Below the pieces are notes generated by a model. It had not been told where the DNA came from and ran no database searches. It worked only from the letters and a program-made list of their open reading frames with translations. From assembly GCF_029379315.1 (NCBI RefSeq), contig NZ_JAQYWQ010000011.1, forward strand, positions 1-64,000: DNA of 64,000 nucleotides, written 5' to 3'. Position 1 is the stretch's first letter; each line of letters begins with the position of its first letter. Shown here in pieces: positions 21,225 through 29,034 of this stretch. This DNA comes from Nostoc sp. S13. GTDB lineage: Bacteria; Cyanobacteriota; Cyanobacteriia; Cyanobacteriales; Nostocaceae. The translations under genes were made by a program, and so were the position numbers.

Positions 21225-22526
21225 ATGCTGCGAATCATTACTCAGCAGGCAGACGTCAGAGCAGAACTACAACGGATCTGCGATCGCACCCATGATGAAC
21301 AGGTGCTTCACAAAGAAGCAACGGTGCGCGAGGTTTTGCAAGCAGTGAAGCGCCAAGGCGACAAAGCTGTATTGCATTACACAGCCGAATTTGACAAACA
21401 AACCCTGAAAGCAGAAGAACTCCGAGTCACAGGTTCGGAACTAGATGCAGCCTATCAGCAGGTGTCAAAGGAGTTGATGGGCGCAATTCGGATAGCTTGC
21501 CGCCAAATTGAAGCGTTTCATCGTCAGCGAGTACCGAAAAGCTGGGTACACTTTGGCGACGATGAAATAGTGCTGGGCAAACGCTATACCCCCGTAGACC
21601 GAGCGGGGTTGTATGTGCCTGGTGGTCGCGCCGCCTATCCCAGTACAGTGCTGATGAATGCAATTCCGGCAAAGGTAGCTGCTGTACCCCATGTGGTGAT
21701 GGTCACACCCCCTGGATCTGGTGGTGCAATTAATCCAGCAGTCTTGGTAGCTGCCCAAGAAGCAGGGGTGGAAGAAATTTATCGCATTGGGGGTGCACAA
21801 GCGATCGCCGCTTTAGCCTATGGCACAGAAACGATTCCAAAAGTGAATGTGATTACTGGGCCTGGTAACATTTATGTCACCCTAGCGAAAAAACTTGTCT
21901 ATGGCACCGTCGGCATTGATTCTTTGGCAGGCCCCAGCGAAGTGTTGGTGATTGCCGATGAAACCGCAAATCCGGTGCATGTAGCTGCTGACTTGCTGGC
22001 CCAAGCCGAACACGATCCAATGGCGGCAGCAATTTTGCTGACGACAGATGCTGCTTTGGCGAAGAACGTGCAACTAGCCTTAGAAAGACAGCTAGTGGAT
22101 CACCCACGGCGAATAGACACAGAAAAAGCGATCGCTCACTACGGCTTGATTGTGGTTGTAGAATCGCTCCAAGCAGCAGCAGAACTCTCAAATGAATTTG
22201 CCCCCGAACATCTGGAATTAGAAATCAAAGACCCTTGGGCATTATTACCACAGATTCGCCACGCTGGGGCAATCTTTTTGGGTTACTCAACACCAGAAGC
22301 TATAGGAGACTATTTGGCAGGTCCTAACCATATCTTGCCAACTTCCGGTGCTGCCCGCTATGCTTCGGCATTAGGGGTTGAAACTTTCCTCAAACACTCC
22401 AGTATTATTCAATACTCCCAAACCGCACTGCAAAATGTGGCTAGTGCAATTGATGTGCTAGCAACAGCAGAAGGCTTACCTTCCCATGCTGATTCAGTCC
22501 GACGCCGAATTCAGCAAGAAGAGTGA
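21225..22526 (+). CDS. hisD: histidinol dehydrogenase
   Basis: A 433-residue zinc enzyme that oxidises L-histidinol to L-histidine in two NAD-dependent steps, the last reactions of the pathway. Motifs are VPGGRAAYPSTVLMNAIPA (131-149), GPGNIYVT (212-219), AEHDP (261-265, zinc ligand region), the catalytic Glu328-His329 pair in FAPEHLE, and GPNHILPTSG. Length is normal. It stands alone, distant from hisH, with dispersed repeats on both sides and a hairpin at its stop codon. Confidence 0.96.
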   Translation: MLRIITQQADVRAELQRICDRTHDEQVLHKEATVREVLQAVKRQGDKAVLHYTAEFDKQTLKAEELRVTGSELDAAYQQVSKELMGAIRIACRQIEAFHRQRVPKSWVHFGDDEIVLGKRYTPVDRAGLYVPGGRAAYPSTVLMNAIPAKVAAVPHVVMVTPPGSGGAINPAVLVAAQEAGVEEIYRIGGAQAIAALAYGTETIPKVNVITGPGNIYVTLAKKLVYGTVGIDSLAGPSEVLVIADETANPVHVAADLLAQAEHDPMAAAILLTTDAALAKNVQLALERQLVDHPRRIDTEKAIAHYGLIVVVESLQAAAELSNEFAPEHLELEIKDPWALLPQIRHAGAIFLGYSTPEAIGDYLAGPNHILPTSGAARYASALGVETFLKHSSIIQYSQTALQNVASAIDVLATAEGLPSHADSVRRRIQQEE

Positions 22527-22563
22527 TCTCGAAGAGAAGACAGCTCTTGGCGGATCACTCTTC
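22518..22563 (+). terminator. hairpin at the end of hisD
   Basis: Arms GAAGAGTGATC (22518-22528) and GATCACTCTTC (22553-22563) form a perfect 11-bp stem that includes the hisD stop codon. A smaller GAAGAG/CTCTT stem sits inside it. The sequence after it is T-rich but has no continuous T run, so termination strength is uncertain. Confidence 0.55.
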
Positions 22564-23132
22564 TTGCTCTCCTTGTCTACGAAAACGCTAGGCACAGGTT
22601 GGGAAAAGACCGTGCTATCTCAACGGAGGGGTTACTTGCATGGTAAGCCAGCAAGCAGTTGAGGGAGGATTTACCTCCCCAAAGAACTGATAAAAGGTCT
22701 GTGATGCCAGTTGGTAGAATGCACTAGCGTCAAAGTGGGGTGAAACCGACCTATGGCACGCTCTCGAATATAGGAATCGTAAATTGTTTTTGAAAAAATT
22801 TAAGTAGTCTTGTAGGGTATGTTAGACGAGAGTACGGCACCAAAAGCTTGGAATGGTGTCGTACTTCCTGCTAACACAACGCCAGTTGTTACAACTTTGG
22901 AAAAGTTCGCAACGCACTGACTCCCCTACGTGTATTTCAAAAATCAGTACACTCCGAAAAGGCTTCTTCCCCACTCCCCACTCACTACTCATTGTCTACG
23001 CAAATAATTTTAAAAATCAAAGCGGACTGCTATATAAACTAAGTAAGCAGATGGAAAATTAATTTAGTGTACCTGCCAACAAATTTTGCTACATACTTAT
23101 GTAAGGGGTCTACTCTTTAGGAGACGAGAGCG
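22564..23132. other. intergenic region with unexplained hairpins and repeats
   Basis: No gene was recognised. Notable parts are a GGGAGG-ATTTA-CCTCCC hairpin (22663-22679), a hairpin of 11-bp arms at 22832-22864 (GTACGGCACCA with one G-U pair), and a dispersed repeat at 22871-22917 shared with 19868-19921. The 22610-22760 part looks structured, but I could not match it to tRNA, tmRNA, 6S, RNase P or a riboswitch. Confidence 0.4.
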
Positions 23133-23558
23133 GTGCTAAAGAATATTTTGGTAGCTCTGGACGGTTCTGCAATTTCCGAACGAGTAATTCAGACTTTAGA
23201 TAATTTGGTATTGTCAAAAGATGCCAAGGTTATTCTCTGTCATGTGTTTCCCACGCCAGAGTCAGAGATGGAACTACCCGCTGATCGTCCTCAGCCAGAG
23301 TCCCCAACATTTTCTTATTTTAATATTGAAAAACAGTTGCAATCATATCAGGAAAAGTTATCAGTCACAAGTGAGTTAGAACTGGTAACTGGTGATCCTG
23401 CCGAAGAGATTATTCGCCTTGCCAATATTTATAAAACTGACTTGATTATAATTGGCAGTCGGGGGTTGATTGGGATGAAGCGAATTGTCCAGGGTTCTGT
23501 TAGCAGTCAAGTTGTAGAAGAGGCTAATTGTTCGGTGTTAGTCGTCAAACCAAGGTAA
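23133..23558 (+). CDS. universal stress protein (UspA family)
   Basis: A 141-residue single-domain USP, starting at GTG with GGAGA upstream. The N-terminal strand ILVALDGS and the ATP-binding signature IIGSRGLIGMKRIVQGSVS, of the G-x2-G-x9-G-S/T type, place it among the nucleotide-binding members. VLVVKPR closes the domain. The role in stress tolerance is known for the family only. It stands alone and is followed directly by an Uma2 gene remnant. Confidence 0.9.
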   Translation: MLKNILVALDGSAISERVIQTLDNLVLSKDAKVILCHVFPTPESEMELPADRPQPESPTFSYFNIEKQLQSYQEKLSVTSELELVTGDPAEEIIRLANIYKTDLIIIGSRGLIGMKRIVQGSVSSQVVEEANCSVLVVKPR

Positions 23559-23577
23559 AAATTTCCAAGGGGAAGCA

Positions 23578-23654
23578 ATGACTATAGCCACCCCAAACTA
23601 ACTTTTGAGGAATACCTGAAATATGATGATGGCACTGATACCCACTATGAATTT
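23578..23654 (+). pseudogene. Uma2 family (DUF820) endonuclease, N-terminal remnant
   Basis: From ATG 23578 the sequence reads MTIATP and, after a one-base shift, KLTFEEYLKYDDGTDTHYEF, the typical beginning of an Uma2-family putative endonuclease. The frame then runs into the terminator-like repeat at 23655. Only about 26 of roughly 190 residues remain. Confidence 0.7.
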
Positions 23655-23659
23655 GACAA

Positions 23660-23694
23660 AACCCAAAAAAATCTGAGGGTTTTATCCCTCCGTG
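23660..23694 (-). terminator. orphan terminator, paralogue of the one after the collagen-like gene
   Basis: On the minus strand GAGGG-ATAAAA-CCCTC is followed by AGATTTTTTTGGG. The surrounding ~50 bases (23655-23708) match 25650-25701 closely, and one stem pair differs by a compensating G-C to C-G change. No gene lies in front of it here, suggesting that one has been deleted. Confidence 0.65.
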
Positions 23695-23708
23695 GTTAAA
23701 AATTTGAC

Positions 23709-23815
23709 CTTTTACAAAGCTGTTTTCACTTAAGATAAGCAGAGCAAACGCCTACCAAAATCCTCCTATTCCATATCTCAACAGAGAAAATATCGGGAAT
23801 TTTGGTATGTTCACC
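23709..23815. repeat. island flank repeat, copy 1 (first half)
   Basis: Matches 26065-26180 and 26391-26505 (shared core CCATATCTCAACAGAGAAAA). The second half of this copy continues at about 24283-24440. The two halves are separated by some 460 bases of inserted repeats and a MITE. Confidence 0.75.
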
Positions 23816-24005
23816 TTACTTAGCGCGATGTGCGACTTATTCTTCAAACCCCGCTTCCATTGCTCTCCCCGTTGGCCTCAGCCTGCCGTTAGGCAAGCAC
23901 AGAGAGGCTTTAAGTCTTGCTCCCCTTCCCGCACTTCGTACCGCTACGCGAACATAGGGAAGGGGCTGTTCTTGTTAGGTTTAAGAGAAAGTTGCACACC
24001 TCGTT

Positions 24006-24053
24006 ACTTACTCTAAACGAATAGACAGACTTACTTATTCGTTTAGAGTAAGT
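24006..24053. repeat. long perfect inverted repeat (18-bp arms)
   Basis: Arms 24006-24023 and 24036-24053 are exact reverse complements (core CTCTAAACGAATA), with a 12-base loop. It lies in the sequence inserted into flank repeat copy 1. It may be a small palindromic element; no coding sequence is near. Confidence 0.8.
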
Positions 24054-24121
24054 TCTGTAAAAAGAGTTTCGTTATCGTTCACAAATTACTAAATTGTGAT
24101 CAATCTGGTTGATTTATCAAA

Positions 24122-24262
24122 TAGACTTATCCGGAAATGAGAACTTTATTTGGCTGAAACCTAGCTCTGGAGAGGGTTTTAGAGGTTCCTGTTTTATATA
24201 AGCTAAAAAGCCAGCTATGTAAGGGTTTCAGCTATTTTGAGGTTTATTTGTGGATAAGTCTA
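24122..24262. mobile_element. MITE copy 2 (141 bp)
   Basis: Reverse-orientation copy of the element at 20622-20762, with matching ends TAGACTTATCC and GGATAAGTCTA. It is inserted in the flank repeat downstream of the first double-glycine peptide gene. The near identity of the two copies implies recent movement. Confidence 0.88.
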
Positions 24263-24622
24263 ATAGTAATGCTTACTTTCCTACTCAAGATTAGCAGTAT
24301 CTTTAGCGAAAAGTACTACTTAAGTTCATCAACAGTTGCTAGTAGGCAACTGTTGATAGACTTTGTTAAGTTTATTGAACAAAAGTATGTGGGGAACAAT
24401 AAACGTATGCTAAAATCACTGCTATCAAACAAATAGCTAATAGCTTGCCAAGATTAAGTAGATTAGAAATTAAGACAGGCGCAAAAGTAACTTAGCCTGC
24501 TCGAACAGGGTAGTTTATTTAAGAGCCTTTAACCCAGTGAAGATGCGGTTAATCGTGTCTTTACGTTTATTCTTTCCCTTCTACTAAACCTCATAAGTTT
24601 GCCTATTGCTCTAATATGATCG

Positions 24623-24877
24623 TTAAGTGGCTGGCACACTAGCTGAAGTAGATCCACCAGATCCACCATTAATAGTCCCTCCACTAACAATAACAGTCCC
24701 AGAGCCGCTATTTATGATGCCAGCACCGCCAGCACCGCTAGTAAGTTTAAGTATTAACTGAATAAAAGACTTAATTAGAGAGATTTTAATATAATATCCT
24801 TTATTGGAGTTATTCTTCCCCCCAGAGAAAGTGACTTCTTCGTTGGCGGTTAGTGTAGTGAACAATGTGCTTTCCAT
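24623..24877 (-). CDS. double-glycine leader peptide A (glycine/serine-rich core)
   Basis: An 84-residue precursor-like protein. The N-terminal 20 residues, MESTLFTTLTANEEVTFSGG, form an acidic amphipathic leader ending in Gly-Gly, the cleavage signal used by C39-peptidase ABC exporters for bacteriocin-like peptides. The putative core has a basic hydrophobic part (YYIKISLIKSFIQLILKL, possibly membrane-active) and a Gly/Ser/Thr-rich tail. Peptides B and C share the leader type. No exporter or modification enzyme is adjacent. Product processing and function are inferred. Confidence 0.65.
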   Translation of the reverse strand: MESTLFTTLTANEEVTFSGGKNNSNKGYYIKISLIKSFIQLILKLTSGAGGAGIINSGSGTVIVSGGTINGGSGGSTSASVPAT

Positions 24878-24923
24878 AATATTAGTTCTGGCTTGATTGT
24901 GGTTGTCAAAGTCACGTCACTCC

Positions 24924-24967
24924 CAAGTGACTAAATATAAATGTGAAAGAGTATATTTAGTCACTTG
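24924..24967. promoter_or_regulatory. inverted repeat 47 bases upstream of peptide gene A
   Basis: Arms CAAGTGACTAAATATA and TATATTTAGTCACTTG are perfect 16-base reverse complements around a 12-base centre. A diverged version sits at the same distance upstream of gene C (27200-27240). The fixed position suggests an operator or a 5'-leader hairpin. Confidence 0.6.
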
Positions 24968-25570
24968 TTTGTGCCGTTAGAAGTATTATAAGGCTCTTGC
25001 TAAATAGGTCAAGTAATTATTTTACGGACGAAGAAAAATATATTAAGCCTCTTCCTGCCCAGGAAAAATATTACATAGTTATTATTTATACAAAGTTAAT
25101 TAAAAAGAACTTTTTATTTATCAAAAAATCGCAGGTGTCAATCTATATATTGATATAAGCTATAAAAGCTTAATTTTGTTTATCAAAAAATGTCTAAATG
25201 AAGCCTGTTACGTATTAATACTGAAAAAGTAATGAAAATCCCGAGAATCAAAGATATAGTCAATCAAAACAAACAACATTTTTATACGAGTTGTACTTAA
25301 ATAGATTTCTCAAACTCAAAACGGGGATTTTCCATTTGTGAATAAGTATTTTTGTGTAAAAAATGTTATATTCCAATTATTTTATACAACACTAGCTTAA
25401 GCATGTATAATTTATTTTAATATAAAAGGTTTAATTTTGCTTAATTGTTTATTAATTTGAAAAAAGCTTTATTAGGTTGATTATACAAATTTTTTGCAAA
25501 TAAATGAAGAAAGAGTAAAAGTTTAGAGGAAAATTATAAAAATTTGGTATTTCTATTAAAATGCGCTATG
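24968..25570. repeat. long upstream region of gene A, duplicated at 27241-27825
   Basis: About 600 AT-rich bases without open frames. Many blocks are shared in the same order with the region upstream of gene C, for example TTTTTATTTATCAAAAAAT, ACGAGTTGTACTTAAATA and GCAAATAAATGAAGAAAG. This marks a segmental duplication that includes gene plus flank. Confidence 0.75.
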
Positions 25571-25649
25571 GGAGTTTATCTGACCAACCCTCCATTAACT
25601 CTTTTCTAGAGATATAGCGGATGTCAACAGTTGGGGTGGGTCATCGTCA

Positions 25650-25701
25650 CAAAACCCAAAAAAATAGCAGGGTTTTATCCCTGCATGGTTAAAAATTTGA
25701 C
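25650..25701 (-). terminator. rho-independent terminator of peptide gene B
   Basis: On the minus strand GCAGGG-ATAAAA-CCCTGC is followed by TATTTTTTTGGG, a textbook terminator starting about 40 bases after the gene B stop. A paralogous copy lies at 23655-23708. Confidence 0.85.
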
Positions 25702-25726
25702 TAATAGTTTAGTTGTATTATCATTC

Positions 25727-26032
25727 TCATAGACTTTCTAGTTCAGAGAATAGACTTGCCAAAATCGATTTAAGTAGATTTAGACGTTTTCGCCCGGATG
25801 CTCCCTTTATTCTTATTGCAGGTGCTCCGTTTCCTCCAGGTGCTCCGTTTCCTCCAGGTGCTCCGTTTCCTCCAGTTCCTCCAGGTGCTCCGTTTTTTCC
25901 AGGTGCTCCGTTTTTTCCGGGTGCTCCGTTCTTTATAACTGTAGTAGTAATGTTAACCACACCACCAGACAAGTTTGCTTCTTCGGTTTCATTTAGTGAG
26001 ATAAACATTAGGGATGTTTGAGTGCTTTCCAT
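25727..26032 (-). CDS. double-glycine leader peptide B with collagen-like repeats
   Basis: A 101-residue protein. The leader ends in TEEANLSGG, as in peptides A and C, preceded by a slightly longer N-terminus starting MESTQTSL. After the Gly-Gly come VVNITTTVIKN and twelve uninterrupted Gly-X-Y triplets (GAP, GKN, GGT, GGN units), a collagen-like pattern, encoded by 18-bp tandem DNA repeats. The C-terminus (about 75-101) is a basic then Leu/Ser-rich helix. A GAGG Shine-Dalgarno sequence precedes the ATG. Bacterial collagen-like proteins usually form rods on the surface; whether 12 triplets fold so is unknown. Confidence 0.65.
   Translation of the reverse strand: MESTQTSLMFISLNETEEANLSGGVVNITTTVIKNGAPGKNGAPGKNGAPGGTGGNGAPGGNGAPGGNGAPAIRIKGASGRKRLNLLKSILASLFSELESL
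25820..25930. repeat. 18-bp tandem repeat coding Asn-Gly-Ala-Pro-Gly-X
   Basis: Six imperfect copies of GGTGCTCCGTTTCCTCCA (plus-strand sense) or its TTTTTTCC variant, within gene B. One nine-base partial copy keeps the reading frame. Copy number could change by slippage without a frameshift. Confidence 0.85.
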
Positions 26033-26064
26033 ACTTAACCTCGGTTACAAATTATCAATTTTGA

Positions 26065-26307
26065 ACTTTTGACAAAGCTATTTTCACTTAACATAACGAG
26101 AGCAAACGCTTACCAAAATGGTTATATTCCATATCTCAACAGAGAAAATATTGGGAATTCCGATATGTTTAACTAATTTCTCAAGTAACAATGCTTGTTT
26201 CCCCACTGGACTACTCAAAGGTGAACAGTATGTTTAGGAAAAAGCGCTACTCAAGATTATCGACGTGTTGCTAGCGGGCAACGTCAATGTTAAGTTTGTT
26301 GAACTAA
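26065..26307. repeat. island flank repeat, copy 2
   Basis: About 240 bases directly upstream of gene B, repeated as a neighbour at 26391-26632 with high similarity by eye. The sequence after it (26308-26375) resembles the region just upstream of genes A and C (GAAGTATTATACGGCTCTT), so this is a recombinant junction. Confidence 0.8.
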
Positions 26308-26390
26308 CTTAGAAGTATTATACGGCTCTTACTCAAAAGGTCAAGCAAGTAAATGGTTAAGAAATGTGTATTAACACTCTTCAGTAAAAT

Positions 26391-26690
26391 TTTGACAAAG
26401 GTGTTTTCACTTAAAATAACGAAAGCAAACGCCTACCAAAATGGTTATATTCCATATCTCAACAGAGAAAATATTGGGAATTCCGGTATGTTTAACTTAT
26501 TTCTCAAGTAACAATGCTTGTTTGCCACTGGACTACTCAAAAGTGAACAGTATGTTTAGTAAAAAGCGCTACTCAAACTTATTGACGTGTTGCTAGCGGG
26601 TAATGTCAATGTTAAGTTTGTTTAAGAAAAGTAGATCGGTAACAATAAACCTATGCTAGGATTACTGCGATAAAGAAACAGCTAATAGCT
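26391..26690. repeat. island flank repeat, copy 3
   Basis: Lies downstream of gene C. The first 240 bases match copy 2 and the last part (ACAATAAACCTATGCTA, AACAGCTAATAGCTGG) matches the end of copy 1 at about 24390-24445. No coding content. Confidence 0.8.
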
Positions 26691-26877
26691 GGATCGGATT
26701 AAATCGATTCGCAATTGAGACACGTTTAAAAGCAAGTTAACCTGCGCCAACAGAGTAAATTACTTTTAAACGTGAGGCTTTATTTCTCTAAAAGCGCGGT
26801 TAATGGGATATTGAGGTTTATTGTTTCCCTGATACTAAACCTCATATGTTTGCCTGTTGCCCTATATACCCTATATA

Positions 26878-27153
26878 TTAATAATCAAGAGCAACGGCTG
26901 GTGCACCATCTCCACCATATCCACCCCTTCCACCAACTCCACCGGTAACAGTGCCTTTATCTTTAACAGTAACACTGCCCTTACCGGTATTATCGATGCC
27001 AGGGCCGCCCTTGCCGCCATCGCCGCCCTTGCCGCCACTACCACCAGTCAACGTAATTTTTTTAGACGTATTATACTTGTACGTATAAGAAATACCGCCA
27101 GAGAGATTGGCTTCTTCGTTGGCGCTTAATGCAGTAAACAATGTGTTTTCCAT
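26878..27153 (-). CDS. double-glycine leader peptide C (glycine-rich core)
   Basis: A 91-residue protein with the leader MENTLFTALSANEEANLSGG, nearly the same as in peptide A. The core begins ISYTYKYN and continues with two Gly-rich runs (GGSGGKGGDGGKGGPG and GGVGGRGGYGGDG) joined by a Thr/Val/Lys segment; the charged Gly-Gly-Lys/Asp/Arg pattern differs from A and B. Homology of the flanking DNA with gene A shows the two are duplicates whose cores diverged far more than their leaders. No dedicated exporter was seen in the window. Confidence 0.68.
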   Translation of the reverse strand: MENTLFTALSANEEANLSGGISYTYKYNTSKKITLTGGSGGKGGDGGKGGPGIDNTGKGSVTVKDKGTVTGGVGGRGGYGGDGAPAVALDY

Positions 27154-27199
27154 GATTTTATTTCTCGCTTCATTGTTGGGATTAAAGTAAAGTCACTCC

Positions 27200-27240
27200 A
27201 AAGTAATAAATATAAACTTAAAGTGTATATTTAGTAACTT
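27200..27240. promoter_or_regulatory. inverted repeat upstream of peptide gene C
   Basis: Arms AAGTAATAAATATA and TATATTTAGTAACTT match imperfectly. They are placed about 48 bases before the gene C start, at the same position as the perfect version before gene A. Confidence 0.5.
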
Positions 27241-28508
27241 TTCTGTGTCTTTAAAAATATTATACGGCTCTTGCTAAAAATATCAAGCAACAAAGTGTTT
27301 AAGAAACATGTAATACAACTATGCACAAAAAATACTACATAGTTATTATTTATACAAATTAAATTAAAAATAAGTTTTTATTTATCAAAAAATTGCAGAC
27401 ATCAATATATTTTGATATAAATATAGCACTCTAAAAGCTTAGTTTTGTCTAAAAATATATAAATAAAATCTATCACGTATTAATACTGGTAAAGTAACGC
27501 AGGTTCACAGAATTAAAGATATATAAAACAAATTAAACAACATTTTTATACGAGTTGTACTTAAATAAAGTGATCTAATTTAAAATTTGCATTCTGTATT
27601 TTTGAATAAGTATTATTATCTAATAAGGTTTTTCTGTAATTATTTTATACAATATTTACTTGATAAGATATAAATTATTTTAATACAAAAGTGTTTGATT
27701 TTGGTTAATTATTGATTAATGGAAAAAAACTTTATTCATTATACAAATTTTTTGCAAATAAATGAAGAAAGGATAAAATTTTAAAGGAAAATTATAAAGA
27801 TTTGATGTTTGTACTAAAACGCGCTAATTGTTATTTAGCTTTAGCTGGATATTAACATACTAACAACATACAGGCAAGGCACTTATTTAGTAATCAAAGC
27901 AAAAGCTTTCGTTTTCCCCCTCCAAGGCGAAAACGCCAAAATTAGGGGAGTTTTGCCAAAAATATCATTGAAACGGAAGAGAGCTTTTATTTTTTGGATA
28001 TCTCCAAATCTTGGTCGTCACGCTAACGCTAGGTAGATTTTTTGCGAGATTATTTATACAACTAAAATGTTTTTTAGCCTTCATGCTCATTGATCCTTAA
28101 CCAGACTTTCTTTGCCTAGTCGAAAGTGACGAATATCTTCTGCCAATCAGGTTGTAAAAAGGGAGATGCGATCGCACTCATCGACAATTCCCAATTGCAA
28201 AGTAAAAAAGCCAAATAAGTAGGTCGGTACAATAAAACCGATGTATGTTTAGTTTTATAAAAACTCTGTAATCAGTTAATTCTAACCTGTTTGCTGATTT
28301 GATATTTCGTGACTTAGGTTGATTTTTTAACGCCGACTTACTTATTCGGCAATATCCGGCAGAATCAGTTAAAGCCGAGATTATTTATAAAGAAAAGACT
28401 GTTCTGACATTTATTTTGAGAAAAGCAAGGCTGTTAACGGATTTGTCGGCTGATTGAGAAGATACATAGAGACAAGGAAAATCGCCCTTGTCTCTACATT
28501 CAGTCGAT
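27241..28508. other. long AT-rich intergenic region
   Basis: The first ~585 bases duplicate the region upstream of gene A. The rest (27826-28508) has no gene I can recognise. It contains a possible small inverted-repeat element at 28214-28346. Confidence 0.5.
28214..28346. mobile_element. possible MITE-like element
   Basis: Ends AATAAGTAGGTCGG and CCGACTTACTTATT are inverted with one mismatch over 14 bases and enclose 133 bases without coding capacity. Only one copy lies in the window, so mobility is not shown. Confidence 0.3.
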
Positions 28509-28895
28509 TCAACGCTCTTGAGTTCTCAGAAACTGACGCAAGCTTAACAAACTCAGCGTTTGACCCAAATTCAAGGGCAAAATTGAAACTCCTTCCAAGC
28601 GGGATTGTACCCAACCTTCTCCCCAGTACCATTCATGGAACCCGTCAATGGCTCCGCTGAGTACCAAGCGGAGACAGTTGGATTTTACAACGTCTACTTG
28701 ATGATGAATCGAGACTGGCCCAGTCCAGGTAGTAAACTGGAATCCTGGAAGCAGTTCTTCTGGCATTCCTGGCGCAAAGCGTTGCCCTAAGAGCCATTTT
28801 TCTAGTTGCACCGGATGCAGCAGACTGTCACGAATTGCTTCTGTTGATGCTTCGATTTCGATTCGCAGTTGGCTTTGTTGAAAATTACCCAGCAT
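28509..28895 (-). CDS. SRPBCC-like hypothetical protein
   Basis: A 128-residue protein with the look of a START/SRPBCC ligand-binding fold: N-terminal strand RIEIEAS, then a helix with TEAIRDSLLHPVQLEKWL, then strands with conserved Trp and Gly (FTTWTGPVSIHHQVD, HEWYWGEGWVQSRLEG), and a C-terminal helix (NLGQTLSLLSLRQFL). No catalytic residues are known. It is divergent from hslO, so the 140-base gap between 28895 and 29035 carries both promoters. Confidence 0.65.
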   Translation of the reverse strand: MLGNFQQSQLRIEIEASTEAIRDSLLHPVQLEKWLLGQRFAPGMPEELLPGFQFTTWTGPVSIHHQVDVVKSNCLRLVLSGAIDGFHEWYWGEGWVQSRLEGVSILPLNLGQTLSLLSLRQFLRTQER

Positions 28896-29034
28896 TTTAT
28901 ACGATTACCTAAAGGTAAGACATCACTATTTCTAATATTGCAAATACAATCACTGATTATTACAGCGTCACTTTTCTATCGGCAGAGAACTTAGAATAGA
29001 AAAAGTCAACTTGTTAAGAAATGTAAGGTTATTC

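Noticed and set aside
22610-22760. Possible structured RNA between hisD and the universal stress gene
   Set aside because: Hairpins are visible but no tRNA, tmRNA, 6S, RNase P or riboswitch consensus fits; covariance-model search would be needed.
23807-24016. 69-codon open frame
   Set aside because: Composed of dispersed repeat sequence and part of a palindrome; no Shine-Dalgarno sequence.
24248-24436. 62-codon open frame starting in the MITE
   Set aside because: Its start lies in the MITE terminal repeat and the body is the non-coding flank repeat found in two other copies without an open frame.
25713-26021. Plus-strand proline/phenylalanine-rich open frame over peptide gene B
   Set aside because: It is the antisense of the Gly-X-Y repeat; the minus strand has the shared leader, a Shine-Dalgarno sequence and a terminator.
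26857-27129. Plus-strand open frame over peptide gene C
   Set aside because: Antisense of the glycine-rich core; no support beyond length.
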